Assembly: GCA_027483745.1 (NCBI GenBank)
Contig: JAIXTZ010000312.1
Span: 1 to 12,186 of the forward strand
Origin: Lysobacteraceae bacterium
GTDB lineage: Bacteria; Pseudomonadota; Gammaproteobacteria; Xanthomonadales; Xanthomonadaceae
Reading direction: 5' to 3'
Length of the DNA: 12,186 nt
Numbering within the stretch: position 1 is the first letter of the stretch; each line of letters starts with the position of its first letter. The position numbers were made by a program, and so were the translations under genes. The notes under the pieces are model-generated. The model was not told the DNA's origin, ran no database searches, and saw only the letters and a program-made list of their open reading frames with translations. Below are positions 6,021-12,186 of this stretch, in pieces.

Positions 6021-7051
6021 GCGTTGGGCGGTCCGAGGGCGAGGAGGGCCGGCAGCGCATCGAGATCGACGTTGCCGCCGGAAAGGATGAGGCCGACGCG
6101 CAGGCCGGCGAAACGTTCGCGGTACTTCAGCACGGCCGCGAGCGGCACGGCGCAGCTCGGTTCGATGACGACCTTGAGTCGCTCCCAGACGAGGCGCATC
6201 GCGGCGACGGTCTCGGCATCGTCGACGAGCAGGACGTCGTCGCAATGCTCGCGCAGGATGGTGAAGGTCAGCGGGCCGAGCTCGGCGCGCAGGCCGTCGC
6301 TGATCGTGTTGGCCACGCGCCCGGTGACGCGGCTGCCGGACTTCAGCGAGTCGTGGCCGTCGCGTGCGCCTTCGGGTTCGGCGGCGATCGCGCGAATGCG
6401 CGGGTCGATGCCTTTCGCCGCGATGGCCGTGCCACTCATCAGGCCGCCGCCGGACAGTGGCGCCATCACGACGTCGAGTGCCGGCGTCGCTTCGCGCGAC
6501 TTGCCGCGACGACAGGCCTGGTGCAGGAGCTCCAGCGTGGCCGTGCCCTGCCCGGCGATCACCCGCGCGTCGTTGAAGGGGTGCACGAGCTCGCCGCAGG
6601 TCTCGGCCAGCACCCGGGCGGTGGCCTCGTTGCGGGCCGACTGCGCGACGTCGCAGTCGACGATGCGCGCGCCGTTGCGGGCGATGGCCTCGCGCTTGAT
6701 GCGCGGGGCAGCGCCCGGAACGACGACGGTGCAGGCGATGCCGCGCAGCCGGCAGGCCAGCGCGACGGCGGCGCCGTGGTTGCCGGAGCTCTGGGTCACC
6801 ACGCCGCGCGCCGCCTGTTCGGGGGTCAGCGAAAACACCGCGTTGGCGGCGCCACGGAACTTGAAGGCCCCGGCGCGCTGCAGGTTCTCGGCCTTGAAGA
6901 ACAACTGGCAGCCGGCGAGCTCGTCGAGCGAACGCGAGCGCAGCACCGGCGTGACGTGCGCGATGCCGGCGATGCGCGCCGCGGCGTCGCGGACGTCCTC
7001 CAGCGTGGGCGTGTCGTCGCGCTGCAGGCCGCGCGTGGCATTCGAGCTCAT
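6017..7051 (-). CDS. PLP-dependent serine racemase / threonine dehydratase-like enzyme
   Basis: Fold-type II PLP enzyme of 344 residues. The Schiff-base Lys64 lies in GAFKFRGA, the substrate-carboxylate loop SSGNHG is at 88-93, the glycine-rich phosphate loop SGGGLMSG starts near 200, and Ser324 of LSGGN should contact the pyridine nitrogen. There is no C-terminal ACT-like regulatory domain, so it is not a full-length biosynthetic IlvA (E. coli IlvA has 514 residues). Glu225, Ala229 and Asp231 in EPEGARD reproduce the +4/+6 spacing of the divalent-metal site known in serine racemase and threo-3-hydroxyaspartate dehydratase. Candidate activities are therefore dehydration of Ser, Thr or 3-hydroxyaspartate, or serine racemisation; sequence alone cannot choose. 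The start is set at the ATG at 7051. An ATG at 7120 is in frame but adds 23 atypical residues across the promoter region. Confidence 0.88.
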   Translation of the reverse strand: MSSNATRGLQRDDTPTLEDVRDAAARIAGIAHVTPVLRSRSLDELAGCQLFFKAENLQRAGAFKFRGAANAVFSLTPEQAARGVVTQSSGNHGAAVALACRLRGIACTVVVPGAAPRIKREAIARNGARIVDCDVAQSARNEATARVLAETCGELVHPFNDARVIAGQGTATLELLHQACRRGKSREATPALDVVMAPLSGGGLMSGTAIAAKGIDPRIRAIAAEPEGARDGHDSLKSGSRVTGRVANTISDGLRAELGPLTFTILREHCDDVLLVDDAETVAAMRLVWERLKVVIEPSCAVPLAAVLKYRERFAGLRVGLILSGGNVDLDALPALLALGPPNA

Positions 7052-7057
7052 GGTGGA

Positions 7058-7063
7058 AGTATG
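7058..7063 (-). promoter_or_regulatory. Possible -10 element for a leaderless PLP-enzyme mRNA
   Basis: CATACT on the - strand matches TATAAT at four of six positions and ends 6 bases before the ATG at 7051. Transcription would begin at or next to the start codon. No purine-rich ribosome-binding site lies between (TCCACC), and no good -35 element is visible. The geometry equals that before xthA. Confidence 0.3.
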
Positions 7064-7136
7064 CCCCGCGCCGCGCGGACCCGCGGAATGCTCCGTGCGT
7101 TCAGGTCTTGGCACGCTCACGCCGCGCCGCGGCGGC

Positions 7137-7142
7137 TATGCT
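7137..7142 (+). promoter_or_regulatory. Possible -10 element for pepN
   Basis: TATGCT (four of six matches to TATAAT) lies 26 bases before the pepN ATG in the 117-base divergent region, giving a leader of about 20 bases. Just upstream is a 10-bp palindrome at 7125-7134 (CGCCGCGGCG). TTGGCA at 7108-7113 resembles a -35 element but is 23 bases away, too far for a standard sigma-70 promoter. Confidence 0.3.
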
Positions 7143-7168
7143 GCGGGCCCCCATTCCCCCGCCGTCCG

Positions 7169-9787
7169 ATGACCGATACCGCTCCGCCGCCCATTCGCCT
7201 TGCCGACTACGGCCCGCCGGCGTGGACCATCGCCGACGTCGTGCTGGTGTTCGATCTCGATCGCGAATCGAGCGAGGTGGAGGCGACGCTGGCGCTGCGC
7301 TGCGATGTGGCCGGCGCGCCGCTGCGGCTGGATGGCGAGGACCTCGAGCTCCTCGCGATCGAGCTGGACGGCCGTGCGCTGGGCCGCGGCGAATACGCCC
7401 AGGACGCGATGGGGTTGACGGTGCATGCAGCGCTCGGGCTCGCAACCTGCGTGTTGCGCACCCGGGTGCGCATCCATCCCGGGGGCAACACCCGCCTCGA
7501 GGGTCTGTACACCAGCGGCAGCCTGCTGCTGACGCAGTGCGAGGCCGAGGGCTTCCGCCGCATCACCTTCTTCACCGACCGCCCGGACGTGCAGGCCCGT
7601 TGGCGCACGACGCTGCGGGCCGAGCGCGCGCGCTACCCGGTGCTTCTCGCCGGCGGCGACCGCGTGGCCGAGCGCGACCTCGGCGATGGCCGCCACGAGG
7701 CCGAGTGGCACAACCCGCACCCGACGCCCTGCTACCTGTTCGCGCTGGCGGCCGGGCCGATGGCCCGCGTGTCGAAGACCATCAGCGGCGCCGATGGCCG
7801 CGTGGTGGAGCTCAACGTCTGGGTCGAGGGCGATGACCCCGAGCCCTGCCGCTACGCGCTCGGCGCGGTCGAGCGTGCGCTGCGCTGGGACGAGTCGCGC
7901 TTCGGCCGCTGCTACGACCTCGGCGTCTTCAACGTCGTCGCCGCGCAGGATTTCACGATGGGGGCCATGGAGAACAAGGGCCTCAACATCTTCAACGCCC
8001 GCTACATCCTCGCCGACGAGCGCACGGCGACCGACGCCGACTTCATGGGCATCGAATCGGTGGTGGGCCACGAGTACTTCCACAACTGGTCGGGCAACCG
8101 CGTGACCCTGCGTGACTGGTTCCAGCTCTCGTTGAAGGAGGGCCTCACCGTCTTCCGTGACCAGGAGTTCACCGCCGACCTGCACTCGCGCGACCTCAAG
8201 CGCATCGAGGACGTCCGCCTGCTGCGCGCGCGGCAGTTCGCCGAGGACGCCGGCGCGCTCGCCCATCCGGTGCGCCCTGCCGAGTATCGCGAGATCAACA
8301 ACTTCTACACGCTGACGATCTACGAGAAGGGCGCCGAGATCGTGCGCATGCTGCACACGCGGCTGGGCGAGGCGGCGTTCCGCGCCGGCATGGACCGCTA
8401 CTTCGCCGACAACGACGGCCGTAGCGCCACGCTCGAGGATTTCTACGCCGCGCACAGCGCGGCGAGCGGCATCGATTGCAGCGACATGCTCGCGTGGTAC
8501 GCGCAGGCCGGCACGCCCGTCTTGGAGGTCGAGCGCTCTTTCGATCCGTCGACCGGCGAGTACACGCTGGTGCTGCGTCAGCGTCCGCCGGCGAATGTGC
8601 CCGCGGCCGTCCCGCTGCCGATCCCGATGCGTTTGGCGCTCTACGATGCGGCGGGGCATGCGCTGCCCTCGCCCTCCCACGATGCCGAAGCGATGCCCGA
8701 CGGCCTGCTGCTTCGCCATGCGACGCATACGCTGCGTTGGCGCGGCTTGGCGGCCGAGCCCCTGCCCGTGCTGAACCGCGGCTTCGCCGCGCCCATCCGC
8801 CTGCGGATGCCGATGCCGCCCGAGGAGCGTGCCCGCATCGTGCAAGTCGAGAGTGACGGCTTCGCGCGTTGGGACGCCTTGCAACACCTCGCGCTCGACG
8901 TGCTGCTCGCACGCGCGGGCGAGTCCGTGGACGGCCTGGGTGACGTCGATGCCGCGGAGGCCGCCCTGTCGGCGGCAATCGGCGCCTTGCTGGCCGACAC
9001 GCACGCGCATCCGGCCTTCGTCGCCGAATGCTTGGCCTTGCCTGACTTCGACACCTTGGCCGACGCCGTTGCCGTGGCCGACCCGGGGGCGCTCGTGGCC
9101 GCCCGTGAACGGCTGTCGCTGGCCTTGGCTACGGTGCACCGGGCGGCGTTGCAGACGCGCTTCGACGCCTTGCGCGTCGAGGCCGCTGGCGGGCTCGACG
9201 ATGCCGCGATGGCGGCGCGCAGCCTGCGCCATGCCGCGCTCGCCTGGCTGTCCCGCGTGGACGGCGGTGCCGCCGCACGCGGGCTGTGGGCGGATGCGCG
9301 CTCGATGACCGAGCGCATGGCCGCGTTGCGTGCGCTGCTGCACGTGCAGGCCGACGGCGCCGCATCGGCCCGTGAGGCGTTCGCCGCGGAGTTCGCCGAC
9401 CACCCGCTGGTCACCGACAAGTGGTTGGCCGTGGTGGCGACGCGCCCGGCCGCCGAGGCGCTCGACGACGTCGAGGCGCTGGTCGCCGGCGCCTTCTGGG
9501 TGCCGACGAATCCCAACCGCGTGCGCGCGGTGGCCGGCAGTTTTGCGCGGCTGAATCCCGCCGGGTTCCATCGCCACGACGGTGCCGGCTATCGCTTCGT
9601 CGCGGCGCAGGTGCTCGCCCTCGATCCGATCAATCCCCAGGTCGCCGCACGCTTGCTCGGGGCGTTCGAGGGCCTCCCGCGGTGGGCGGGGCCGGCTCGG
9701 GATGCCGCCCGCGCGGCCTTGGCCCCCTTGCGCCGCGCCGCCGTCTCGCGCGATGTCGGCGAGCTGCTGGGCCGTCTGCCGGCCTGA
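7169..9787 (+). CDS. pepN: Aminopeptidase N (M1 zinc metallopeptidase)
   Basis: Broad-specificity cytoplasmic aminopeptidase of 872 residues (E. coli PepN has 870). It removes N-terminal residues from peptides in the last steps of protein turnover. The GAMEN exopeptidase signature is at residues 265-269. The zinc site HEYFH (His301, His305) with catalytic Glu302 and the third ligand Glu324 (in LKEGLTVF) follows HExxH-x18-E. Tyr385 in YEKGAEIVRM is the transition-state tyrosine. Expected domains are an N-terminal beta domain to about 195, the thermolysin-like catalytic domain to about 450, a small beta domain, and a long helical C-terminal domain. The C-terminal pattern (VPTNPNRVRAVAGSFARLNPAGFH) fits gammaproteobacterial PepN. 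The frame stays open upstream to 6245, but homology begins only just after the ATG at 7169. No ribosome-binding site is evident. The gene is divergent from the PLP-enzyme gene and convergent with the cyclase genes. Confidence 0.97.
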   Translation: MTDTAPPPIRLADYGPPAWTIADVVLVFDLDRESSEVEATLALRCDVAGAPLRLDGEDLELLAIELDGRALGRGEYAQDAMGLTVHAALGLATCVLRTRVRIHPGGNTRLEGLYTSGSLLLTQCEAEGFRRITFFTDRPDVQARWRTTLRAERARYPVLLAGGDRVAERDLGDGRHEAEWHNPHPTPCYLFALAAGPMARVSKTISGADGRVVELNVWVEGDDPEPCRYALGAVERALRWDESRFGRCYDLGVFNVVAAQDFTMGAMENKGLNIFNARYILADERTATDADFMGIESVVGHEYFHNWSGNRVTLRDWFQLSLKEGLTVFRDQEFTADLHSRDLKRIEDVRLLRARQFAEDAGALAHPVRPAEYREINNFYTLTIYEKGAEIVRMLHTRLGEAAFRAGMDRYFADNDGRSATLEDFYAAHSAASGIDCSDMLAWYAQAGTPVLEVERSFDPSTGEYTLVLRQRPPANVPAAVPLPIPMRLALYDAAGHALPSPSHDAEAMPDGLLLRHATHTLRWRGLAAEPLPVLNRGFAAPIRLRMPMPPEERARIVQVESDGFARWDALQHLALDVLLARAGESVDGLGDVDAAEAALSAAIGALLADTHAHPAFVAECLALPDFDTLADAVAVADPGALVAARERLSLALATVHRAALQTRFDALRVEAAGGLDDAAMAARSLRHAALAWLSRVDGGAAARGLWADARSMTERMAALRALLHVQADGAASAREAFAAEFADHPLVTDKWLAVVATRPAAEALDDVEALVAGAFWVPTNPNRVRAVAGSFARLNPAGFHRHDGAGYRFVAAQVLALDPINPQVAARLLGAFEGLPRWAGPARDAARAALAPLRRAAVSRDVGELLGRLPA

Positions 9788-9796
9788 GCCAGGGCC

Positions 9797-10801
9797 TCAT
9801 TCCGCGTCGTCGATCTCGAGCCGGTTCCGTCCGCGCTCTTTCGCGCGGTACAGGGCGTCGTCGGCACGCGTAAACCACGCGTCGCGCTTCTCTCCCGTCC
9901 GCAGGATGGCGCCCCCGATCGAGACCGTCACCGGCTCGTCCTGCACCTTCAGCGTGGCGCGGATCTGCGAGCGCAGGTGGCTCATCGCCAGCTGCAGCCC
10001 GAGCTCGTCGGTGGCGGGCATCAGCAGCACGAACTCCTCGCCGCCATAGCGGTAGAGGCGATCGGTGCGACGGACCGAGGACTGCACCACCTGCACGAAT
10101 TGCTGCAGGACGCGATCGCCTTCTTCGTGTCCGAACCGGTCGTTGATCGCCTTGAAGTGGTCCAGGTCGAGCAAGGCCAGCGCGACGGGGCGGGCATCGC
10201 GTCGGAACCCGGCGATCGCGATCTCCAGCTCCGTTTCCAGCGCGCGGCGGTTCTCGGCGCCGGTCAAGGCATCGACGGTGGCGAGCTGCTCGAGCTGCAC
10301 GCGGCGCTCGCTGCTGCGCTCCGCGAAGATCATCGCGAACACGGCGTTGACCACCATCGCCGCCGCGGCTGCAAGCGGCTGTCCCGTCTGGGCAAGGGCA
10401 TCGCCCTCGATGGCCAGCCACAGGATCACGCCGGCATAGATCGGCAGCGAGACGCGCGGGCGCACCATGAAGGTGATGGCCATCACGATCGGATAAAGCC
10501 AGTACAGACCCGCGGGGCTGATCGTGGCCACGACGCACCCGCCGATCGCCATGGCGATCGCGACGACCGTGCCGAGCCGGTCGAGGTCGCCGCCCCGCCA
10601 GGCGTGGATCGTCGCGCCAACGATGAATCCGACGACCACGACGTCAGCGATGGCGTGCGCCATGGCGCCCTGCAGCACGCGCACCACGGCAAGAGGCAGC
10701 AGGATCAGGACGGCCAGTGCCCCGAACCCGACGTACATGCCCAGCCGGAAGTCCGAGCGGATGCGCTGGCGCAGGCTCGCGATGGCCTTGGTCCGGATCA
10801 T
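9797..10801 (-). CDS. Membrane diguanylate cyclase, second of tandem pair
   Basis: 334-residue GGDEF protein expected to make cyclic di-GMP from two GTP. The N-terminal region (about 20-160) has roughly six membrane helices and includes IHAWRGGDLD (about 65-74) and GLYWLYP (98-104). After a short linker starting at ERSSERR, the GGDEF domain begins at TVDALTGAENRRAL. The active-site loop GGEEF is at 253-257, a metal-binding Asp212 lies in LDLDHFKAIND, and the product-inhibition RxxD site is intact as RRTD (244-247), five residues before GGEEF, so feedback control is expected. There is no EAL or HD-GYP domain. The start ATG overlaps the stop of the upstream cyclase gene (ATGA). The stop is only 9 bases from the convergent pepN stop. 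The input signal is unknown. Confidence 0.93.
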   Translation of the reverse strand: MIRTKAIASLRQRIRSDFRLGMYVGFGALAVLILLPLAVVRVLQGAMAHAIADVVVVGFIVGATIHAWRGGDLDRLGTVVAIAMAIGGCVVATISPAGLYWLYPIVMAITFMVRPRVSLPIYAGVILWLAIEGDALAQTGQPLAAAAAMVVNAVFAMIFAERSSERRVQLEQLATVDALTGAENRRALETELEIAIAGFRRDARPVALALLDLDHFKAINDRFGHEEGDRVLQQFVQVVQSSVRRTDRLYRYGGEEFVLLMPATDELGLQLAMSHLRSQIRATLKVQDEPVTVSIGGAILRTGEKRDAWFTRADDALYRAKERGRNRLEIDDAE

Positions 10802-11802
10802 GGCGTGGCGTCGTCGAGTACCAACCGGTCGCGGCCTTCCTGCTTCGCCCGGTACAGGGCGGCATCCGCCCGGGCGAACCAGGCGTCGCGGCTTTCGCCG
10901 TAGCGAAGCACCGCGGCGCCCATCGACACCGTCACCGGCGACCCGCCGGCGCGCAGTTCCTCGTGGATGCGGCGCTGCAGGTTGGCGAATGCGCGCATCG
11001 CGCCGATCTCGTCGGTGTGCTCCATCAACAGCACGAATTCCTCGCCGCCGTAGCGGAACAGCCGGTCCGTCGCGCGCGTCGATCGCCGCACCAGGTCGAC
11101 GAAGGTGCAGAGCAGTCGGTCACCGGTCTCGTGCCCATACTGGTCGTTGACGCGCTTGAAATGGTCGAGGTCGAGCACGGCCAGCGTCACGGGGCGTCCG
11201 GTGCGCTGATGGGCGTTCAGTGCGATCGACACCTCCTCGTCCATGGCGCGGCGGTTGCGCGCTCCCGTGAGGGGGTCGAGTGCCGCGATCTCCTCCAGGG
11301 CGTGCCGCTGCATCTCGGTGCGCAGGGCGAAGATGAAGGCGAACAGCGAGACCAGCAGCAAGGTGGTGGTCACCGTCAGCCGCTGGCCGAGGGAGTCGAA
11401 GGCGTCGGGCTGCAGCTGCGCCAGGGCGACGGCCGCCAGCGCGAGTGCGCCGGCGATTCGAGGGCTGATCAGGAACGAATTCGCGAGCAGGGTCGGGAAC
11501 AGCCAGTACACCCCGGTCTTGCCGAGCAGGGCGACGATCAGCAGCGCGCCCGTCGTGTTCGTCACCGCGATGCACAGGCCGGCGACGTCGAGGTCGCCAC
11601 CGCGCCAGGCGTGGATGGACGGGCCGACGATGCCCAGAACGATCAGCGTGTCCACCACGCCTGCCAGCCACTGCCCCTGCGAAAAGCGCAGTGCGGCGAA
11701 TGGCGCGATGGACACCACGGCGCACACCCCGAACACGGTGATGATGCTCAGGCGGAAGTCGTTCCGCAGGCGGGCCAGCAGGCGGGCGAAGAGGGGTGGC
11801 AT
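10798..11802 (-). CDS. Membrane diguanylate cyclase, first of tandem pair
   Basis: Also 334 residues and built like its downstream neighbour: about six membrane helices (residues 18-160) containing IHAWRGGDLD (63-72) and GVYWLFP (97-103), then a GGDEF domain from LDPLTGARNRRAM. The active-site loop GGEEF is at 252-256, a metal-binding Asp211 lies in LDLDHFK, and the inhibitory RxxD is RATD at 243-246. By hand alignment the two GGDEF domains share about 97 of 164 residues, with lower but clear similarity in the membrane part, so they are tandem paralogues. The start was set at 11802 because MPPLFARLLARLRNDFRL aligns with the N-terminus of the partner. Earlier in-frame ATGs, such as the one at 11850, would run through the likely promoter. 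It is the first gene of a two-gene operon and divergent from xthA. Confidence 0.92.
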   Translation of the reverse strand: MPPLFARLLARLRNDFRLSIITVFGVCAVVSIAPFAALRFSQGQWLAGVVDTLIVLGIVGPSIHAWRGGDLDVAGLCIAVTNTTGALLIVALLGKTGVYWLFPTLLANSFLISPRIAGALALAAVALAQLQPDAFDSLGQRLTVTTTLLLVSLFAFIFALRTEMQRHALEEIAALDPLTGARNRRAMDEEVSIALNAHQRTGRPVTLAVLDLDHFKRVNDQYGHETGDRLLCTFVDLVRRSTRATDRLFRYGGEEFVLLMEHTDEIGAMRAFANLQRRIHEELRAGGSPVTVSMGAAVLRYGESRDAWFARADAALYRAKQEGRDRLVLDDATP

Positions 11803-11826
11803 GGGGTTCCGGGCGTCCAGCTGCCG

Positions 11827-11854
11827 AGCGTAGCCGTTCCCGGCGAGCATGCAA
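11827..11854 (-). promoter_or_regulatory. Possible promoter of the cyclase pair
   Basis: On the - strand TTGCAT (11854-11849) and TACGCT (11832-11827) are separated by 16 bases, a usable sigma-70 spacing. Each hexamer matches the consensus at three positions. Transcription would start roughly 20 bases before the ATG at 11802. The site lies in the 94-base region shared with the divergent xthA. Confidence 0.35.
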
Positions 11855-11884
11855 CGCGAGGCGGATCCCGGCTGGAGCGGGCGG

Positions 11885-11890
11885 TACACT
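11885..11890 (+). promoter_or_regulatory. Possible -10 element for a leaderless xthA mRNA
   Basis: TACACT matches TATAAT at four of six positions and ends 6 bases before the xthA ATG at 11897, so transcription would start at or near the start codon. No ribosome-binding site lies between (TCGGGC). No convincing -35 element is seen 17 bases upstream. Confidence 0.35.
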
Positions 11891-11896
11891 TCGGGC

Positions 11897-12186
11897 ATGA
11901 AAATCGCCAGCTGGAACGTCAACTCCCTCAACGCCCGGCAGGAGCACCTGCTGGCCTGGCTCGGCTCCCGCCAGCCCGACGTGGTCGGCCTGCAGGAGAC
12001 CAAGCTCGAGGACCGCCGCTTCCCCGACAGCGAGATCGCCGCGCTGGGCTACCGCTCGGTATTCTCCGGGCAGAAGACCTACAACGGCGTCGCGATCCTG
12101 GTGCGCAGCGCCAGCGGGCTCGCGCCGACGGACGTGCAGGTCGGCATCCCCGGCTTCGCCGACGAGCAGAAGCGCGTCATCGCCGC
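11897..12186 (+). CDS. xthA: Exodeoxyribonuclease III, 5' part (3' end outside window)
   Basis: First 96 codons of an exonuclease III-type AP endonuclease (EEP superfamily), which cuts DNA at abasic sites and trims 3' blocking groups in base-excision repair. The start MKIASWNVNSLNARQ carries Asn7. GLQETKLED supplies the metal-binding Glu34, at the same residue number as in E. coli XthA. GQKTYNGVAIL and the later EQKRVIAA also fit. The catalytic Tyr, Asp and His lie beyond the window edge, so their presence is not shown. The ATG is well supported by the family N-terminus. The gene is divergent from the cyclase pair across 94 bases, and a -10-like TACACT sits 6 bases before the start codon. Confidence 0.95.
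   Translation, partial: MKIASWNVNSLNARQEHLLAWLGSRQPDVVGLQETKLEDRRFPDSEIAALGYRSVFSGQKTYNGVAILVRSASGLAPTDVQVGIPGFADEQKRVIA

Noticed and set aside
7108..7142. TTGGCA plus TATGCT as a complete sigma-70 promoter for pepN
   Set aside because: The spacing is 23 bases, well outside the usual 16-18; only the -10-like part was kept, at low confidence.
6245..7168. In-frame upstream extension of pepN giving a 1180-residue frame
   Set aside because: It runs antisense through the PLP-enzyme gene, has shadow-like composition, and PepN homology with the normal length begins at 7169.
7136..9577. 813-residue open frame antisense to pepN
   Set aside because: Arg/His/Gln/Gly-rich translation without domains, opposite a clearly real and complete pepN; a GC artefact.
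11847..11852. GCATGC palindrome in the divergent cyclase/xthA region as an operator
   Set aside because: A 6-bp palindrome is expected by chance and has no extended symmetry around it.
11803..12003. Longer N-terminus of the first cyclase (401 residues)
   Set aside because: It would cover the divergent promoter and the start of xthA, and the paralogue begins at the position equivalent to 11802.
1..12186. Mobile elements, integrases, CRISPR repeats, toxin-antitoxin or defence genes, tRNA or rRNA genes
   Set aside because: None could be seen on either strand. All sizeable coding space is taken by housekeeping, biotin, signalling and envelope-type genes with uniform composition.

Overview
The window is an ordinary, gene-dense, high-GC chromosomal segment from a Gram-negative proteobacterium. 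The biotin block bioB-bioF-bioH-bioC, a PepN close to the usual 870 residues, paired membrane diguanylate cyclases and strong GC bias in every gene fit the Xanthomonadaceae/Lysobacter group of Gammaproteobacteria. That placement is inferred from general resemblance, not from a search. There are no RNA genes, insertion sequences, CRISPR arrays, prophage genes or pseudogenes. Codon use looks uniform, with no sign of recent transfer. No stretch longer than about 120 bases lacks a gene.

Layout. Positions 1-3627 (+ strand) carry a biotin-synthesis operon: the 3' part of bioB, then bioF, bioH and bioC. bioF follows bioB after 5 bases, and bioH and bioC each start inside an ATGA overlap. BioC methylates malonyl-ACP to disguise it for fatty acid synthesis. 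BioH removes the methyl ester from pimeloyl-ACP. BioF condenses the product with alanine, and BioB inserts the final sulfur. bioA and bioD are not in the window. Positions 7051 down to 3659 (- strand) carry six genes in two tight groups. The first is a serine racemase/threonine dehydratase-type PLP enzyme coupled to a small SnoaL/NTF2-like protein. After 46 bases comes a four-gene set: a four-helix membrane protein, a lipoprotein, a bleomycin-resistance/glyoxalase-fold protein and a cold-shock-domain/DUF1294 membrane protein. Three of the junctions across the six genes are 4-base overlaps, and the last is a 2-base gap. pepN (7169-9787, +) is transcribed divergently from the PLP-enzyme gene. 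It converges, with only 9 bases between stop codons, on two tandem diguanylate cyclase genes (11802 down to 9797, -). These are 334 residues each, overlap by ATGA, and are clearly paralogues. xthA (exonuclease III) starts divergently at 11897 and runs off the right edge.

The points most worth a second look are the duplicated cyclase pair with its shared membrane sensory region, the membrane protein with Met/His-rich periplasmic loops coupled to a lipoprotein, and two genes (xthA and the PLP enzyme) whose -10-like elements lie exactly 6 bases before the start codon, as expected for leaderless mRNAs. I see no convincing new multi-gene system here.
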